Below are positions 11,093 to 24,646 of a stretch of DNA of 64,000 nt, one piece after another. The translations under genes and the position numbers were made by a program. The notes under the pieces are model-generated. The model saw only the letters and a program-made list of their open reading frames with translations. It searched no databases and was not told the DNA's origin. The number at the start of each line of letters is the position of its first letter. Within the stretch, counting starts at the first letter, position 1. Source of the stretch: Xenopus tropicalis. Lineage: Eukaryota; Chordata; Amphibia; Anura; Pipidae. The DNA is taken from positions 152,666,672-152,730,671 of the forward strand of contig NC_030680.2 in NCBI RefSeq assembly GCF_000004195.4, given 5' to 3'.

Positions 11093-11760
11093 TGTGGCTG
11101 AACCCCCCCTCCCGGTGGGCCGCTCACGGCCGGCTCTACTCCTTTAATTGAATTTCCAGGTTATTTTCCTGCCGGGAACCTTGGGGGAGCGCTCTCGCTT
11201 TCAGTTGACCTATGATTGCTGCTTCCACTTCTATTAAAGAGATTGTCTGTCACAAGGCGCTGGGTTTCCCTGCGAGTGGCGAAGGCCTGAGATTCAGCCG
11301 GCCGTGCGTTATTCAGCCTGACAGCCCGGGAACCGACTGAGGCAGCGGAGCAAAGCAAATGCACTTCTAATGCTCCGCTGGAAAGGCTGCGTATCCAGAG
11401 CACTCAGCAACGGCCAGATCTCAGCTGGGAGCACTGACTGCTCAGGATAAAATGATAAAAGTTTATTAAAATACATAAACCCTGTGTGTCTCCTGCTGCA
11501 GCCAAGTGAGACGTCTCACAGCGACCTGCGTATCTGCACCCACTGTATAAACGCTGTGTATGTGGCTGAGCCAGAATATCAACTGCCTTAGGCATAGGGG
11601 CGGGGCATACAATTACTTTCATTTTTAATTCAACACTTCCTTGGTATCACTCCCCCCCCATCTAATTGTGTAGGCAGTGCATGGGTAGCCAAACTGTGCC
11701 TCTGCTGTCCAGTGAGCCATTTGTTTTGGTATAGGTTATATTCTCTAAATCTAACATACT
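11093..11760. other. Non-repetitive interval, no gene seen
   Basis: Moderate-GC unique sequence. Short frames on the minus strand have no recognisable domain or convincing splice context. Confidence 0.5.
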
Positions 11761-12080
11761 ACAGGTATGAGATCCCTTATCTGAAAATCTGTTATCCAGA
11801 AAGCTCCGAATTATGGAATGTCTGCCTCCCATAGACTCCATTTTAATCAAATAATTCAGAATTTTTAAACTGATCCCCTTTTCTCTGTAATAATAAAACA
11901 GTACCTGTACTTGATCCCAACTAAGATATAATTACCCCTTATTGGGGCAGAACAGCCCTATTGGGTTTATTTATTATTGATTTTTTTAGTAGACTTAAGG
12001 TATGGAGATCCAAATTATGAAAAGACCCCCCCGTAATATCCTTGTTCCTGAGCATTCTTGATAATGGGTCCCATACCTGT
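11761..12080 (-). mobile_element. Single-core copy of the acaggtatgg TIR element
   Basis: About 320 bp. Begins acaggtatgagatccctt and ends 'gggtcccatacctgt', so both termini are present. Its centre is one reverse-complement core ('gtacctgtacttgatcccaa', 'attaccccttattggggcag'). This is the ancestral-looking form of the elements at 3,310 and 50,041, where the same core is tandemly amplified. Confidence 0.85.
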
Positions 12081-12531
12081 ACTGGCTTGGACTGGAAGCC
12101 CCTAATCAGAGATGCTGATCCAGATCCAGCCCCATGGAACAAACTGCTACAGAACCTGCAGAAAAACATAATTATAATGCAAGAAAATTCCCCAATGAGA
12201 ATTCTAATGACCAAAAACCTCATTATAGATGCAGGAGAAGTGACCAATGAGAATGCTGATTCCCTGTGTCAGGCCCCTTGCTGGTACCTTACATATAGAG
12301 ATAATGATGGCATTTTTCCCGTCATTATATGGCACAGGAATCAGACATGGGGATAAAGGGACAGACTTGTTCAGTGCTGGGAAACTGTGCTTATTGCTCC
12401 CAACTCCAATTGCAGGAACAGAGAACAGGGAGCCGGATTTACTCACATCAGCTGGGATTCTCATTGGGGGATTCTTTTGCATTTTAATGCAGTTTTATTG
12501 GGCAATATTGCTTTAAGAATACAGCCCTGAT
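12081..12531. other. Non-repetitive interval, no gene seen
   Basis: Short open frames on both strands lack any known domain. Probably intronic. Confidence 0.45.
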
Positions 12532-12610
12532 GTTGCTGGACTACAGCTCCCAGCATGCCTCACCCTTCATTATATGTTACATTATTCTGGGATTTGTAGT
12601 CCAGTAACAA
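12532..12610. mobile_element. Very short TIR element with ZNF143/Staf-like motif
   Basis: About 79 bp: gttgctggactacagctccc at the left and, in complement, 'ttactggactacaaatccca' at the right. The left arm matches the ZNF143/Staf site (ACTACAnnTCCCAGCATGC; established motif). A related 'gggaattgtagtcc' occurs near 61,080. From 12,611 to about 12,904 nothing else is seen. Confidence 0.65.
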
Positions 12611-12925
12611 ATGGTTTGAATGAATTCCCGTGACTTGTCTCCCCAATCAGACATATCATTCACCCTTTGTACATAATTATTTAATATTCATTCCTTTTAC
12701 TCGAGAGTGAAAAAAGCGAAATATCTGACAGACATTAATGTTAGAGCGGATCTGGGGAAATTGGAATGATACAAAGATTTCCACTAAAACAAACGCTTTG
12801 GTTCCTATCTGCTTGAATAGATCGTGACAGTGTCGGGCTCAGTGATTTTTGTGTTGGAAATACCGTAATTCTATAAGGAGAATTTTACAAAAAAATGCTC
12901 CCCCCTCCTGGGGGGGGCGGGTGCA

Positions 12926-15860
12926 GTGGGAAATTCTGTGGGAGACAGGATAGATGGGGTAGTGGGCATAGTAAGGGAAAATGGGGGAGGAGACTTGCTT
13001 CGGGATACTGATAATGGCAGGGAGGCCCATAAGTTGTTTACACGTCATTCTCACGCCGGAACCAGTATTAAATGTATGTTTACCAATGCAAGGAGTCTGA
13101 CTGGTAAAATGGGAGAGCTGGAGGTACTGGCGTTGGAGCGGAAATATGATGGGATTGGTGTTGCTGAAACTTGGTTGAATGAGTCTCATGACTGGGCTGT
13201 TAATATTGGGGGGTATACATTGTTTCGGAGGGACAGGGGCAATAGAAAAGGAGGAGGAGTGTGTCTGTTCATTAAGCACGACTTAAAAGCAAATATTAGG
13301 GAGGAAGTGATGGGGTTAACAGAGGGAGCTGAATCCTTATGGGTTGAGCTTCTCACAGATAGTAAAGAATCTACCAAACTAATTGTAGGGGTATGCTATA
13401 GACCCCCTAATGTAAGCGAAGAGGAGGAGGCCCAGCTCCTGTTTGGGGCAAGTGATAATAATGGGGGATTTTAATTACCCTGATATTGACTGGGGCAATA
13501 GTACTGCCAGGACAGTAAATGGGAACAAGTTTATAAACTTGCTGCATGACAACTTTATGTCACAGGTTGTTGAGGAGCCAACCAGGAACCTGCTATACTG
13601 GATCTAGTGATCTCTAATGGCCCAGAACGTATAGCAAATGTGCAAGTGGTTGAACCCCTGGGTAATAGTGACCATAATGTTATTTCATTTGATGTTTGGT
13701 GCAGGAAACAAATTTACACGGGGGCAACAAAGACACTGAATTTTAGGAAGGCAAATTTTAGCTCCTTAAGGGCAGCGCTTCAGGGCATAGATTGGGGCAT
13801 TATGTTTTCTGATAAAAACACAGAGCAGAAATGGTTGTCATTTAAACTGATATTAAATCATTACTGTTCTCAATTCATTCCATTAATAAGAAAAAGTAGA
13901 AGTGTAAGAATCACCCCATGTGGCTTAACTCTGAGGTAAAGAAGTTAATAGGGAGAAAAAGGAAAGCTTTTAAGAAATATAAGTCAGAGGGGACAGTAGC
14001 TGCGTTTAATGAATATAAACACTATAACAAGTGTGTAAAACAGCAATCCGGAAGGCAAAGATAGAAAATGAGGAGCGCATCGCGGCCGAGGCCAAGACTA
14101 ACCCCAAAAAGTTTTTAAAGTATATTAATAGTAAAAAGATGCAGGTTGAGGGTGTGGCCCCATTGAGTTATAATAACAATATGGTTACAGCGGATACAGA
14201 AAAGGCAGATGTGCTTAACCAGTTCTTTTCTTCTGTGTATACAGTAGGGGGAGCCAGTGGGACAAGTCCCACCCAATAGCTTCACTGTTGCCTCAGCTCC
14301 AACTACACAGTGGTTGGCACAGGATATGGTGCTTAAAGGGTTACACACGATAAATGTAAACAAGGCACCGGGGCCAGATGGAATACACCCTCGGGTACTG
14401 AGAGAGCTAGGGGCAGAATTGCAGTGGCCCTTGTTTCTGATATTCTCAGACTCGCTTTCATCAGGTATGGTACCTAGGGATTGGAAGAAGGCAAATGTCA
14501 TTCCTATATTTATACAGGGAGTAAGATCTCAGCCTGGCAATTATAGGCCTGTAAGTCTGACATCCGTGGTGGGCAAGTTATTTGAAGGCTTGTTAAGGGA
14601 TCACATTCAAAATGATGCAGTGGAGAATGGCATTATGGGTAGGAATCAGCATGGCTTTATGAAGGGCAGGTCATGTCAGACCAATTTAATTGCTTTTTAT
14701 GATGAGGTAAGTAAGAAGCTGGACAGTGGGGGGCAGTAGTGGGACAGTGGGGATGCAGTAGTGGGACAGTGGGGGGCAGTAGTGGGACAGTGGGGATGCA
14801 GTAGATATAATCTATTTGGATTTTGCCAAAGCATTTGATACCGTTCCCCACAAACGACTGCTTTCTAAGCTAAGGTCTATTGGTCTTAGTGAAGTCGTTT
14901 GCACATGGATAGAAAACTGGCTACAGGATCGGGTACAGAGGGGGGTTGTTAATGGCACATTCTCTACTTGGAGTAAGGTTCTCAGTGGGGTCCCTCAGGG
15001 TTCTGTACTGGGTCCACTTTTGTTTAATTTGTTCATAAATGACTTAGGGGAGGGTATTATGAGTAATGTATCAGTGTTTGCAGATGGCACAAAACTCTGC
15101 AGCCCAGTCAATTCTATCCAGGATGTGACATCCCTGCAGCAGGATCTTGACCAACTGGCAATCTGGGCAGCTAAGTGGCAGATGAGATTTAATGTGGATA
15201 AATGTAAGGTCATGCACCTGGGATGTAAAAATATGCCCCCACTTATACCCTTAATGGGACTGCACTAGGCAAATCCATAATGGAGAAGGACCTTGGAGTC
15301 CTTGTAGATAATAAACTTGGCTGTAGCAAGCAATGCCAGGCAGCAGCTGCAAGGGCAAACAGGGTATTGAGCTGTATTAAAAGGGGTATAGATTCACGGG
15401 AGGAGGGGGTTATTCTTCCCCTTTACAGAGCGCTGGTAAGGCCCATCTAGAATATGCTGTTCAGTTTGGTCTCCAGTGCTCAAACGGGACATTACTGAGT
15501 TAGAGAGGGTCCAGAGAAGGGCAAACTAAGCTGGTAAAGGGTATGGAAAGTCTCGGTTATGGGGAAAGGCTGGCCCAGTTTGGGTCTGTTTACACTGGAG
15601 AAAGAGGCGCTTAAGAGGTGACATGATAACTATGTATAAATATATAAGGGGAGCATATAATAACCTTTCTAATGTTTTATTTACCAGTAGGTCCTTCCAC
15701 AGACACGAGGGCACCCACTCCGTTTAGAAGAAGGGAGGTTCCATTTAAACATTCGGAAAAGGATTTTTTACAGTGAGAGCTGTGAGGTTCTGGGGTCCCC
15801 CCCTCCCCGAATCAGTCGTGCTGGCCTGATACATTATATAACGTTTAATAAGGGGCTATG
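12926..15860 (+). pseudogene. CR1 ORF2 (endonuclease/reverse transcriptase), broken
   Basis: The endonuclease begins near 13,070 (NARSLTGKMGELE, then the catalytic-Glu region VAETWL, GGGVCLF, VGVCYRPPN). A frameshift near 13,455 precedes MGDFNYPDIDWG, another near 13,600 precedes the SDHNVISF motif, and another near 13,915 precedes MWLNSEVKK. The reverse transcriptase starts near 14,360 (KAPGPDGIHPRVL, NYRPVSLTSVVGKLFE, QHGFMKGRSC), is interrupted at 14,727-14,805, then resumes with DFAKAFDTVPHKRLLSK and GVPQGSVLGPLLFNLFINDL. The catalytic box reads FADG rather than FADD. After about 15,440 the frame decays with many stops. Not functional. Confidence 0.9.
14727..14805 (+). repeat. Small tandem expansion inside the reverse-transcriptase frame
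   Basis: gacagtggggatgcagtagt and gacagtggggggcagtagtg alternate, about four copies, exactly between the codons for SKKLDSGG and the DIIYLDFAKAF block. The expansion introduces a stop and breaks the frame, so it arose after, or caused, inactivation. Confidence 0.88.
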
Positions 15861-15870
15861 GATCTAGCAA

Positions 15871-18800
15871 GTGAGGAATACAGGGGTAGGGGGATGCTCT
15901 CAGCAAGTGAAGGGAATACAGGGGTAGGGGGGATAGCTCTCAGTACAAGTGAGGGAATACAGGGGTAGGGGGGATAGCTCTCAGTACAAGTGAGGGAATA
16001 CAGGGGTAGGGGGGATAGCTCTCAGTACAAGTGAGGGGAATACAGGGGTGGAGATAGCTTCGTAGGAGGGAATAAGGGAGATGCTCTCAGACAGTGAGGG
16101 AATACAGGGGTAGGGGAGATCTCTCAGACATACATATCAGGTAGCAAGTCCGAGGGAATACAGGGGTAGGGGGGATAGCTCTCAGTACAAGTTGAGGGAA
16201 ATACAGGGGTGGGAGCTCGTATAGGGGAATACGTGGGAACTCTCAGTACAAGTGAGGGAATACAGGGTAGGGGGATGACGTCTCAGTACAAGTGAGGGAA
16301 TACAGGGGTAGGGGGATAGCTCTCAGTACTAACTGAGGAATACAGGGGTAGGGGAGATAGCTCTCCAGTACAAGTGAAGGGAATACAGGGGTAGGGAGAT
16401 AGCTCTCAGTTACAATGAGGGAAATACAGGGGTAGGGGGGATAGCTCTATACAAGTGAGGGAATACAGGGGTAGGGAGATAGCTTCAGTACAAGTGAGGG
16501 AATACAGGGGTAGGGGAGATAGCTCTCTAGTACAAAGTGAGGGAATACAGGGGTAGGGGAGATAGTCTCAGTACAGAGTGAAGGGAATACAAGGGTAGGG
16601 GAGATAGCTCTCAGTACAAGTGAGGGGAATACAGGGGGATGGGGGGATAAGCTCTCAGATCAAGTGAGGGAATAAGGGGTAGGGGAGATAGCTCTCAGTA
16701 CAAGTGAAGGAATACAGGGGTAGGGGAGATAGCTTCTCTACATAGTGATGGGAATACAGGGGTAGGGGGGATACAGGGGTAGGGGGGACTAGCTCTCAAG
16801 TGAAGCAGTGAGGGATACAGGGGTCAGGGGCAAGATAGCTCTCAGTACAAGTGAGGGAATACAGGGGTAGGGGGATAGCTCTCAGTACAAGTGAGGGAAT
16901 ACAGGGGTAGGGGGGATAGCTCTCAGTACAAGTGAGGAATACAGGGGTAGGGGGATAGCTCTCAGTACAAGTGAGGGAATACAGGGGTAGGGGAGATAGC
17001 TCTCAGTACAAGTGAGGGAATACAGGGGTAGGGGGGATAGCTCTCAGTACAAGTGAGGAATACAGGGGTAGGGGAGATAGCTCTCAGTACAAGTGAGGGA
17101 ATACAGGGGGTAGGGGGGATAGCTCTCAGTACAAGTGAGGGAATACAGGGTAGGGGGGATAGCTCTCAGTACAAGTGAGGAATACAGGGTAGGGGAGATA
17201 GCTCTCAGTACAAGTGAGGGAATACAGGGGTAGGGGGATAGCTCTCAGTACAAGTGAGGGAATACAGGGGTATAGGGGATAGCTCTCAGTACAAGTGAGG
17301 AATACAGGGGTAGGGGGGATAGCTCTCAGTACAAGTGAGGGAATACAGGGGTTAGGGGGATAGCTCTCAGTACAAGTGAGGGAATACACGGGGTAGGGGA
17401 TAGCTCTCAGTACAAGTGAGGGAATACAGGGGTAGGGGAGATAGCTCTCAGTACAAGTGAGGGAATACAGGGGTAGGGGGGATAGCTCTCAGTACAAGTG
17501 ACGGGAATTACAGGGTAGGGGGGAGATAGCTCTCAGTACAAGTGAGGGAATACAGGGGTAGGGAGATAGCTCTCAGTACAAGTGAGGGAATACAGGGGTA
17601 GGGGAGATAGCTCTCAGTACAAGTGAGGGAATACAGGGGTAGGGGGGATAGCTCTCAGTACAAGTGAGGGAATACAGGGGTAGGGGGGATAGCTCTCAGT
17701 ACAAGTGAGGGAATACAGGGGTAGGGGGATAGCTCTCAGTACAAGTGACGGGAATACAGGGGTAGGGGGATAGCTCTCAGTACAAGTGAGGGAATACAGG
17801 GTAGGGGAGATAGCTCTCAGTACAAGTGAGGGAATACAGGGTAGGGGAGATAGCTCTCAGTACAAGTGAGGGAATACAGGGGTAGGGGAGATAGCTCTCA
17901 GTACAAGTGAGGGAATACAGGGGTAGGGGGGATAGCTCTCAGTACAAGTGAGGGAATACAGGGGTAGGGGGGATAGCTCTCAGTACAAGTTGAGGGAATA
18001 CAGGGTAGGGGAGATAGCTCTCAGTACAAGTGAGGGAATACAGGGGTAGGGGGATAGCTCTCAGTACAAGTGAGGGAATACAGGGGTAGGGGGATAGCTC
18101 TCAGTACAAGTGAGGAGGTAATACAGGGGTAGGGGGAGTAGCTCTCAGTACAAGTGAGGGAATACAGGGTAGGGGGGATAGCTCTCAGTACAAGTGAGGG
18201 AATACAGGGGTAGGGGGGATAGCTCTCAGTACAAGTGAGGGAATACAGGGGTAGGGGGGATAGCTCTCAGTACAAGTGAGGGAATACAGGGGTAGGGGGG
18301 ATAGCTCTCAGTACAAGTGAGGGAATACAGGGGTAGGGGAGATAGCTCTCAGTACAAGTGAGGGAATACAGGGGTAGGGGAGATAGCTCTCAGTACAAGT
18401 GAGGAATACAGGGGTAGGGGGGATAGCTCTCAGTACAAGTGAGGGAATACAGGGGTAGGGGGGATAGCTCTCAGTACAAGTGAGGGAATACAGGGGTAGG
18501 GGAGATAGCTCTCCAGTACAAGTGAGGGAATACAGGGGTAGGGGGATAGCTCTCAGTACAAGTGAGGGAATACAGGGGTAGGGGAGATAGCTCTCAGTAC
18601 AAGTGAGGGAATACAGGGGTAGGGGGGATAGCTTCAGTACAAGTGGAGGGAATACAGGGGTAGGGGGATACAGGGGTAGGGGATAGCTCTCAGTACAAGT
18701 GAGGGAATACAGGGTAGGGGAGATAGCTCTCAGTACAAGTGAGGGAATACAGGGGTAGGGGGAGATAGCTCTCAGTACAAGTGAGGGAATACAGGGGTAG

Positions 18801-21800
18801 GGGGGATACAGGGGTAGGGGGATAGCTCTCAGTACAAGTGAGGAATACAGGGGTATGGGAGATAGCTCTCAGTACAAGTGAGGGAATACAGGGGTAGGGG
18901 GATAGCTCTCAGTACAGTGAGGAATACAGGGGTAGGGGAGATAGCTCTCAGTACAAGTGAGGGAATACAGGGGTAGGGAGATAGCTCTCAGTACAAGTGA
19001 GGGAATACAGGGGTAGGGGAGATAGCTCTCAGTACAAGTGAGGGAATACAGGGGTAGGGGGGATAGCTCTCAGTACAAGTGAGGGAATACAGGTAGGGGG
19101 GATAGCTCTCAGTACAAGTGAGGGAATACAGGGGTAGGGGAGATAGCTCTCAGTACAAGTGAGGGAATACAGGGGTAGGGGAGATAGCTCTCAGTACAAG
19201 TGAGGGGAATACAGGGGTAGGGGGATAGCTCTCAGTACAAGTGAGGGAATACAGGGGTAGGGGGGATAGCTCTCAGTACAAGTGAGGGAATACAAGGGGT
19301 AGGGAGAGATAGCTCTCAGTACAAGTGAGGGAATACAGGGGTAGGGGGGATAGCTCTCAGTACAAGTGAGGGAATACAGGGGTAGGGGGATAGCTCTCAG
19401 TACAAGTGAGGGAATACAGGGGTAGGGGAGATAGCTCTCCAGTACAAGTGAGGGAATACAGGGGTAGGGGAGATAGCTCTCAGTACAAGTGGGAACAGGG
19501 TAGGGGATAGCTTCAGTACAAGTGAGGAATACAGGGGTAGGGGGATAGCTCTCAGTACAAGTGAGGGAATACAGGGGTAGGGGAGATAGCTCTCAGTACA
19601 AGTGAGGGAATACAGGGGTAGGGGAGATAGCTCTCAGTACAAGTGAGGGAATACAGGGGTAGGGGAGATAGCTCTCAGTACAAGTGAGGGAATACAGGGG
19701 TAGGGGGGATAGCTCTCAGTACAAGTGAGGGAATACAGGGGTAGGGGGGATAGCTCTCAGTACAAGTGAGGGAATACAGGGGTAGGGAGATAGCTCTCAG
19801 TACAAGTGAGGGAATACAGGGGTAGGGGGATAGCTCTCAGTACAAGTGAGGGAATACAGGGGTAGGGGGATAGCTCTCAGTACAAGTGAGGGAATACAGG
19901 GTAGGGGAGATAGCTCTCAGTACAAGTGAGGGAATACAGGGGTAGGGGGATAGCTCTCAGTACAAGTGAGGGAATACAGGGGTAGGGGGATAGCTCTCAG
20001 TACAAGTGAGGGAATACAGGGGTAGGGGGGATAGCTCTCAGTACAAGTGAGGGAATACAGGGGTAGGGGGGATAGCTCTCAGTACAAGTGAGGGAATACA
20101 GGGGTAGGGAGATAGCTCTCAGTACAAGTGAGGGAATACAGGGGTAGGGGGGATAGCTCTCAGTACAAAGTGAGGGAATACAGGGTAGGGGAGATAGCTC
20201 TCAGTACAAGTGAAGGGAATACAGGGGTAGGGGAGATAGCTCTCAGTACAAGTGAGGAATACAGGGGTAGGGGAGATAGCTCTCAGTACAAGTGAGGGAA
20301 TACAGGGGTAGGGGGGATAGCTCTCAGTACAAGTGAGGGAATACAGGGTAGGGGGGATAGCTCCAGTACAAGGAGCGGAATACAGGGGTAGGGGGATAGC
20401 TCTCAGTACAAGTGAGGGAATAACAGGGTAGGGGAGATAGCTCTCAGTACAAGTTGAGGGAATACAGGGGTAGGGAGATAGCTCTCAGTACAAGTGAAGG
20501 AATACAGGGTAGGGGAGATAGCTCTCAGTACAAGTGAGGGAATACAGGGGTAGGGGGGATAGCTCTCAGTACAAGTGAGGGAATACAGGTGGTAGTGGGG
20601 ATAGCTCTCAGTACAAGTGAGGGAATACAGGGGTAGGGGAGATAGCTCTCAGTACAAGTGAGGGAATACAGGGGTAGGGGGGATAGCTCTCAGTACAAGT
20701 GAGGGAATACAGGGGTAGGGGGAGATAGCTCTCAGTACAGTGAGGGAATACAGGGGTAGGGGAGATAGCTCTCAGTACAAGTGAGGGAATACAGGGGTAG
20801 GGGAGATAGCTCTCAGTACAAGTGAGGGAATACAGGGGTAGGGGAGATAGCTCTCAGTACAAGTGAGGGAATACAGGGGTAGGGGAGATAGCTCTCAGTA
20901 CAAGTGAGGGAATACAGGGGTAGGGGAGATAGCTCTCAGTACAAGTGAGGGAATACAGGGGTAGGGGAGATAGCTCTCAGTACAAGTGAGGGAATACAGG
21001 GGTAGGGGGGATAGCTCTCAGTACAAGTGAGGGAATACAGGGGTAGGGGGGATAGCTCTCAGTACAAGTGAGGGAATACAGGGGTATGGGAGATAGCTCT
21101 CAGTACAAGTGAGGGAATACAGGGGTAGGGGAGATAGCTCTCAGTACAAGTGATGGGGAATACAGGGGTAGGGGAGATAGCTCTCAGTACAAGTGAGGGA
21201 ATACAGGGGTAGGGGAGATAGCTCTCAGTACAAGTGAGGGAATACAGGGGTAGGGGGGATAGCTCTCAGTACAAGTGAGGGAATACAGGGGTAGGGGGGA
21301 TAGCTCTCAGTACAAGTGAGGGAATACAGGGGTAGGGGAGATAGCTCTCAGTAACAAGTGAGGGAATACAGGGGTAGGGGAGATAGCTCTCAGTACAAGT
21401 GAGGGAATACAGGGGTAGGGGGATAGCTCTCAGTACAAGTGAGGGAATAACAGGGGTAGGGGAGATAGCTCTCAGTACAAGTGAGGGAATACAGGGTAGG
21501 GGGATAGGCTCTCAGTTACAAGTGAGGGAATACAGGGGTAGGGGGGATAGCTCTCAGTACAGTGAGGGAATAGGGTAGGGGAACCTCAACAAGGGGGGTA
21601 GGGGAGATAGCTCTCAGTACAAGTGAGGGAATACAGGGGTAGGGGAGATAGCTCTCAGTACAAGTGAGGGAATACAGGGGTAGGGGAGATAGCTCTCAGT
21701 ACAAGTGAGGGAATACAGGGGTAGGGGAGATAGCTCTCAGTACAAGTGAGGGAATACAGGGGTAGGGGGGATAGCTCTCAGTACAAGTGAGGGAATACAG

Positions 21801-24646
21801 GGGTAGGGGGATAGCTCTCAGTACAAGTGAGGGAATACAGGGGTAGGGGAGATAGCTCTCAGTACAAGTGAGGGGAATACAGGGGTAGGGGGGATAGCTC
21901 TCAGTACAAGTGAAGGGATACAGGGGTAGGGGAGATAGCTCTCAGTACAATGAGGAATACAGGGGTAGGGGGATAGCTCTCAGTACAAGTGAGGAATACA
22001 GGGGGGGGGATAGCTGCTCAGTACAAGTGAGGGAATACAGGGGTAGGGGGATAGCTCTCAGTACAAGTGAGGGAATACAGGGGTAGGGGGGATAGCTCTC
22101 AGTACAAGTGAGGGAATAACAGGGGTAGGGGGGATAGCTCTCAGTACAAGTGAGGGAATACAGGGGTAGGGAGATAGCTCTCAGTACAAGTGAGGGAATA
22201 CAGGGGTAGGGGGGATAGCTCTCAGTACAAGTGAGGGAATACAGGGGTAGCGGGAGATAGCTCTCAGTACAAGTGAGGGAAACAGGGTAGGAGATAGCTT
22301 CAGTAACAAGTGAGGAATACAGGGTAGGGGAGATAGCTCTCAGTACAAGTGAGGGGAATACAGGGGTAGGGGGGATAGCTCTCAGTACAAGTGAGGGAAT
22401 ACAGGGTAGGGGGGATAGCTCTCAGTACAAGTGAGGGAATACAGGGGTAGGGGGATAGCTCTCAGTACAAGTTGAGGGAATACAGGGGGTAGGGGAGATA
22501 GCTCTCAGTACAAGTGAGGGAATACAGGGTAGGGGAGATAGCTCTCAGTACAAGTGAAGGAATACAGGGGTAGGGGAGATAGCTCTCAGTACAAGTGAGG
22601 GAATACAGGGGTAGGGGGGATAGCTCTCAGTACAAGTGAGGGAATTACAGGGGTAGGGGGGATAGCTCTCAGTACAAGTGAGGGAATACAGGGGTAGGGG
22701 GAGATAGCTCTCAGTACAAGTGAGGGAATACAGGGGGTAGGGGGGATAGCTCTCAGTACAAGTGAGGGAATACAGGGTAGGGGGATAGCTCTCCAGTACA
22801 AGTGAGGGAATACAGGGGTAGGGGAGATAGCTCTCAGTACAAGTGAGGGAATACAGGGGTAGGGGGGATAGCTCTCAGTACAAGTGAGGGAATACGGGGT
22901 AGGGGGGATAGCTCTCAGTACAAGTGAGGGAATACAGGGGTAGGGGAGATAGCTCTCAGTACAAGTGAGGGAATACAGGGGTAGGGGGATAGCTCTCAGT
23001 ACAAGTGAGGGAATACAAGGGGTAGGGGGATAGCTCTCAGTTACAAGTGAGGAATACAGGGGTAGGGGAGATAGCTCTCAGTACAAGTGAGGGAATACAG
23101 GGGTAGGGGGATAGCTCTCAGTACAAGGAGGGAATACAGGGTAGGGGGGGATAGCTCTCAGTACAAGTGAGGGAATACAGGGGTAGGGGGGATAGCTCTC
23201 AGTACAAGTGAGGGAATACAGGGGTAGGGGGGATAGCTCTCAGTACAAGTGTGAGGAATACAGGGTTATGGGAGATAGCTCTCAGTACAAGTGAGGGAAT
23301 ACAGGGTAGGGGGGATACAGGGTAGGGGGGATAGCTCTCAGTACAAGTGAGGGAATACAGGGGTAGGGGAGATAGCTCTCAGTACAAGTGAGGAATACAG
23401 GGGGAGAGGGGATAGCTCTCAGTACAAGTGAGGGATACAGGGTAGGGGGGATAGCTCTCAGTACAAGTGAGGGAATACAGGGGTAGGGGAGATAGCTCTC
23501 AGTACAAGTGAAGGAATACAGGGGTAGGGGAGATAGCTCTCAGTACAAGTGAGGGAATACAGGGCGTAGGGGATACAGGGGTAGGGGCGATAGCTCTCAG
23601 TACAAGTGAGGGAATACAGGGGTATGGGAGATAGCTCTCAGTACAAGTGAGGGAATACAGGGGTAGGGGGGATAGCTCTCAGTACAAGTGAGGGGAATAC
23701 AGGGTAGGGGGGATACAGGGGTAGGGGGGATAGCTCTCAGTACAAGTGAGGGAATACAGGGGTATGGGAGATAGCTCTCAGTACAAGTGAGGATACAGGG
23801 GTAGGGGGATAGCTCTCAGTACAAGTGAGGAATACAGGGGTAGGGGAGATAGCTCTCAGTACAAGTGAGGGAATACAGGGGTAGGGGAGATAGCTCTCAG
23901 TACAAGTGAGGAATACAGGGGTAGGGGAGATAGCTCTCAGTACAAGTGAGGGAATACAGGGGTAGGGGGGATAGCTCTCAGTACAAGTGAGGGAATACAG
24001 GGGTAGGGGGGGATAGCTCTCAGTACAAGTGAGGGAATACAGGGGTAGGGGGAGATAGCTCTCAGTACAAGTGAGGGAATACAGGGGTAGGGGAGATAGC
24101 TCTCAGTACAAGTGAGGGAATACAGGGGGTAGGGAGATAGCTCTCAGTACAAGTGAGGGAATACAGGGGGAGGGGGGATAGCTCTCAGTACAAGTGAGGA
24201 ATACAGGGGTAGGGGAGATTAGCTCTCAGTACAAGTGAGGGAATACAGGGGTTAGGGGAGATAGCTCTCAGTTACAAGTGAGGGAATACAGGGGTAGGGG
24301 GAAGCTCTCAGTTACAAGTGAGGGAATACAGGGGTAGGGGGATAGCTCTCAGTACAAGTGAGGGAAATACAGGGGTAGGGGAGATAGCTCTCAGTACAAG
24401 TGAGGGAATACAGGGATTAGCGGAGATAGCTCTCAGTACAAGTGAGGGAATGACAGGGGTAGCGGGAGATAGCTCTCAGTACAAGTGAGGGGAATACAGG
24501 GTAGGGGGATAGCTCTCAGTACAAGTGAGGGCGAATACAGGGGTAGGGAGATAGCTCTCAGTACAAGTGAGGGAATACAGGGGTAGGGGGATAGCTCTCA
24601 GTACAACGTGAGGGAATACAGGGGTAGGGGAGATAGCTCTCAGTAC
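15871..24646 (+). repeat. 41-bp minisatellite, about 210 copies, inside CR1
   Basis: The unit is gtgagggaatacaggggtag + gggagatagctctcagtaca + a; adjacent copies at 17,641 and 17,682 give 41 bp. The main variants are ggggagat, ggggggat and gggggat. Some places contain a partial-unit duplication (gggggatacaggggtagggg near 16,760, 18,660, 18,800, 23,310, 23,570 and 23,710). Both flanks are CR1 sequence, so the unit derives from the CR1 3' region. The first kilobase (to about 16,850) has many irregular indels. Confidence 0.96.

Noticed and set aside
10388..11151. Three overlapping 231-243-codon frames (MYSYPNVQLPQC)
   Set aside because: The 16-bp repeat cycles through frames and simply lacks stops.
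15871..24646. CRISPR-like regular array
   Set aside because: Direct tandem repeats without unique spacers, in a vertebrate genome.
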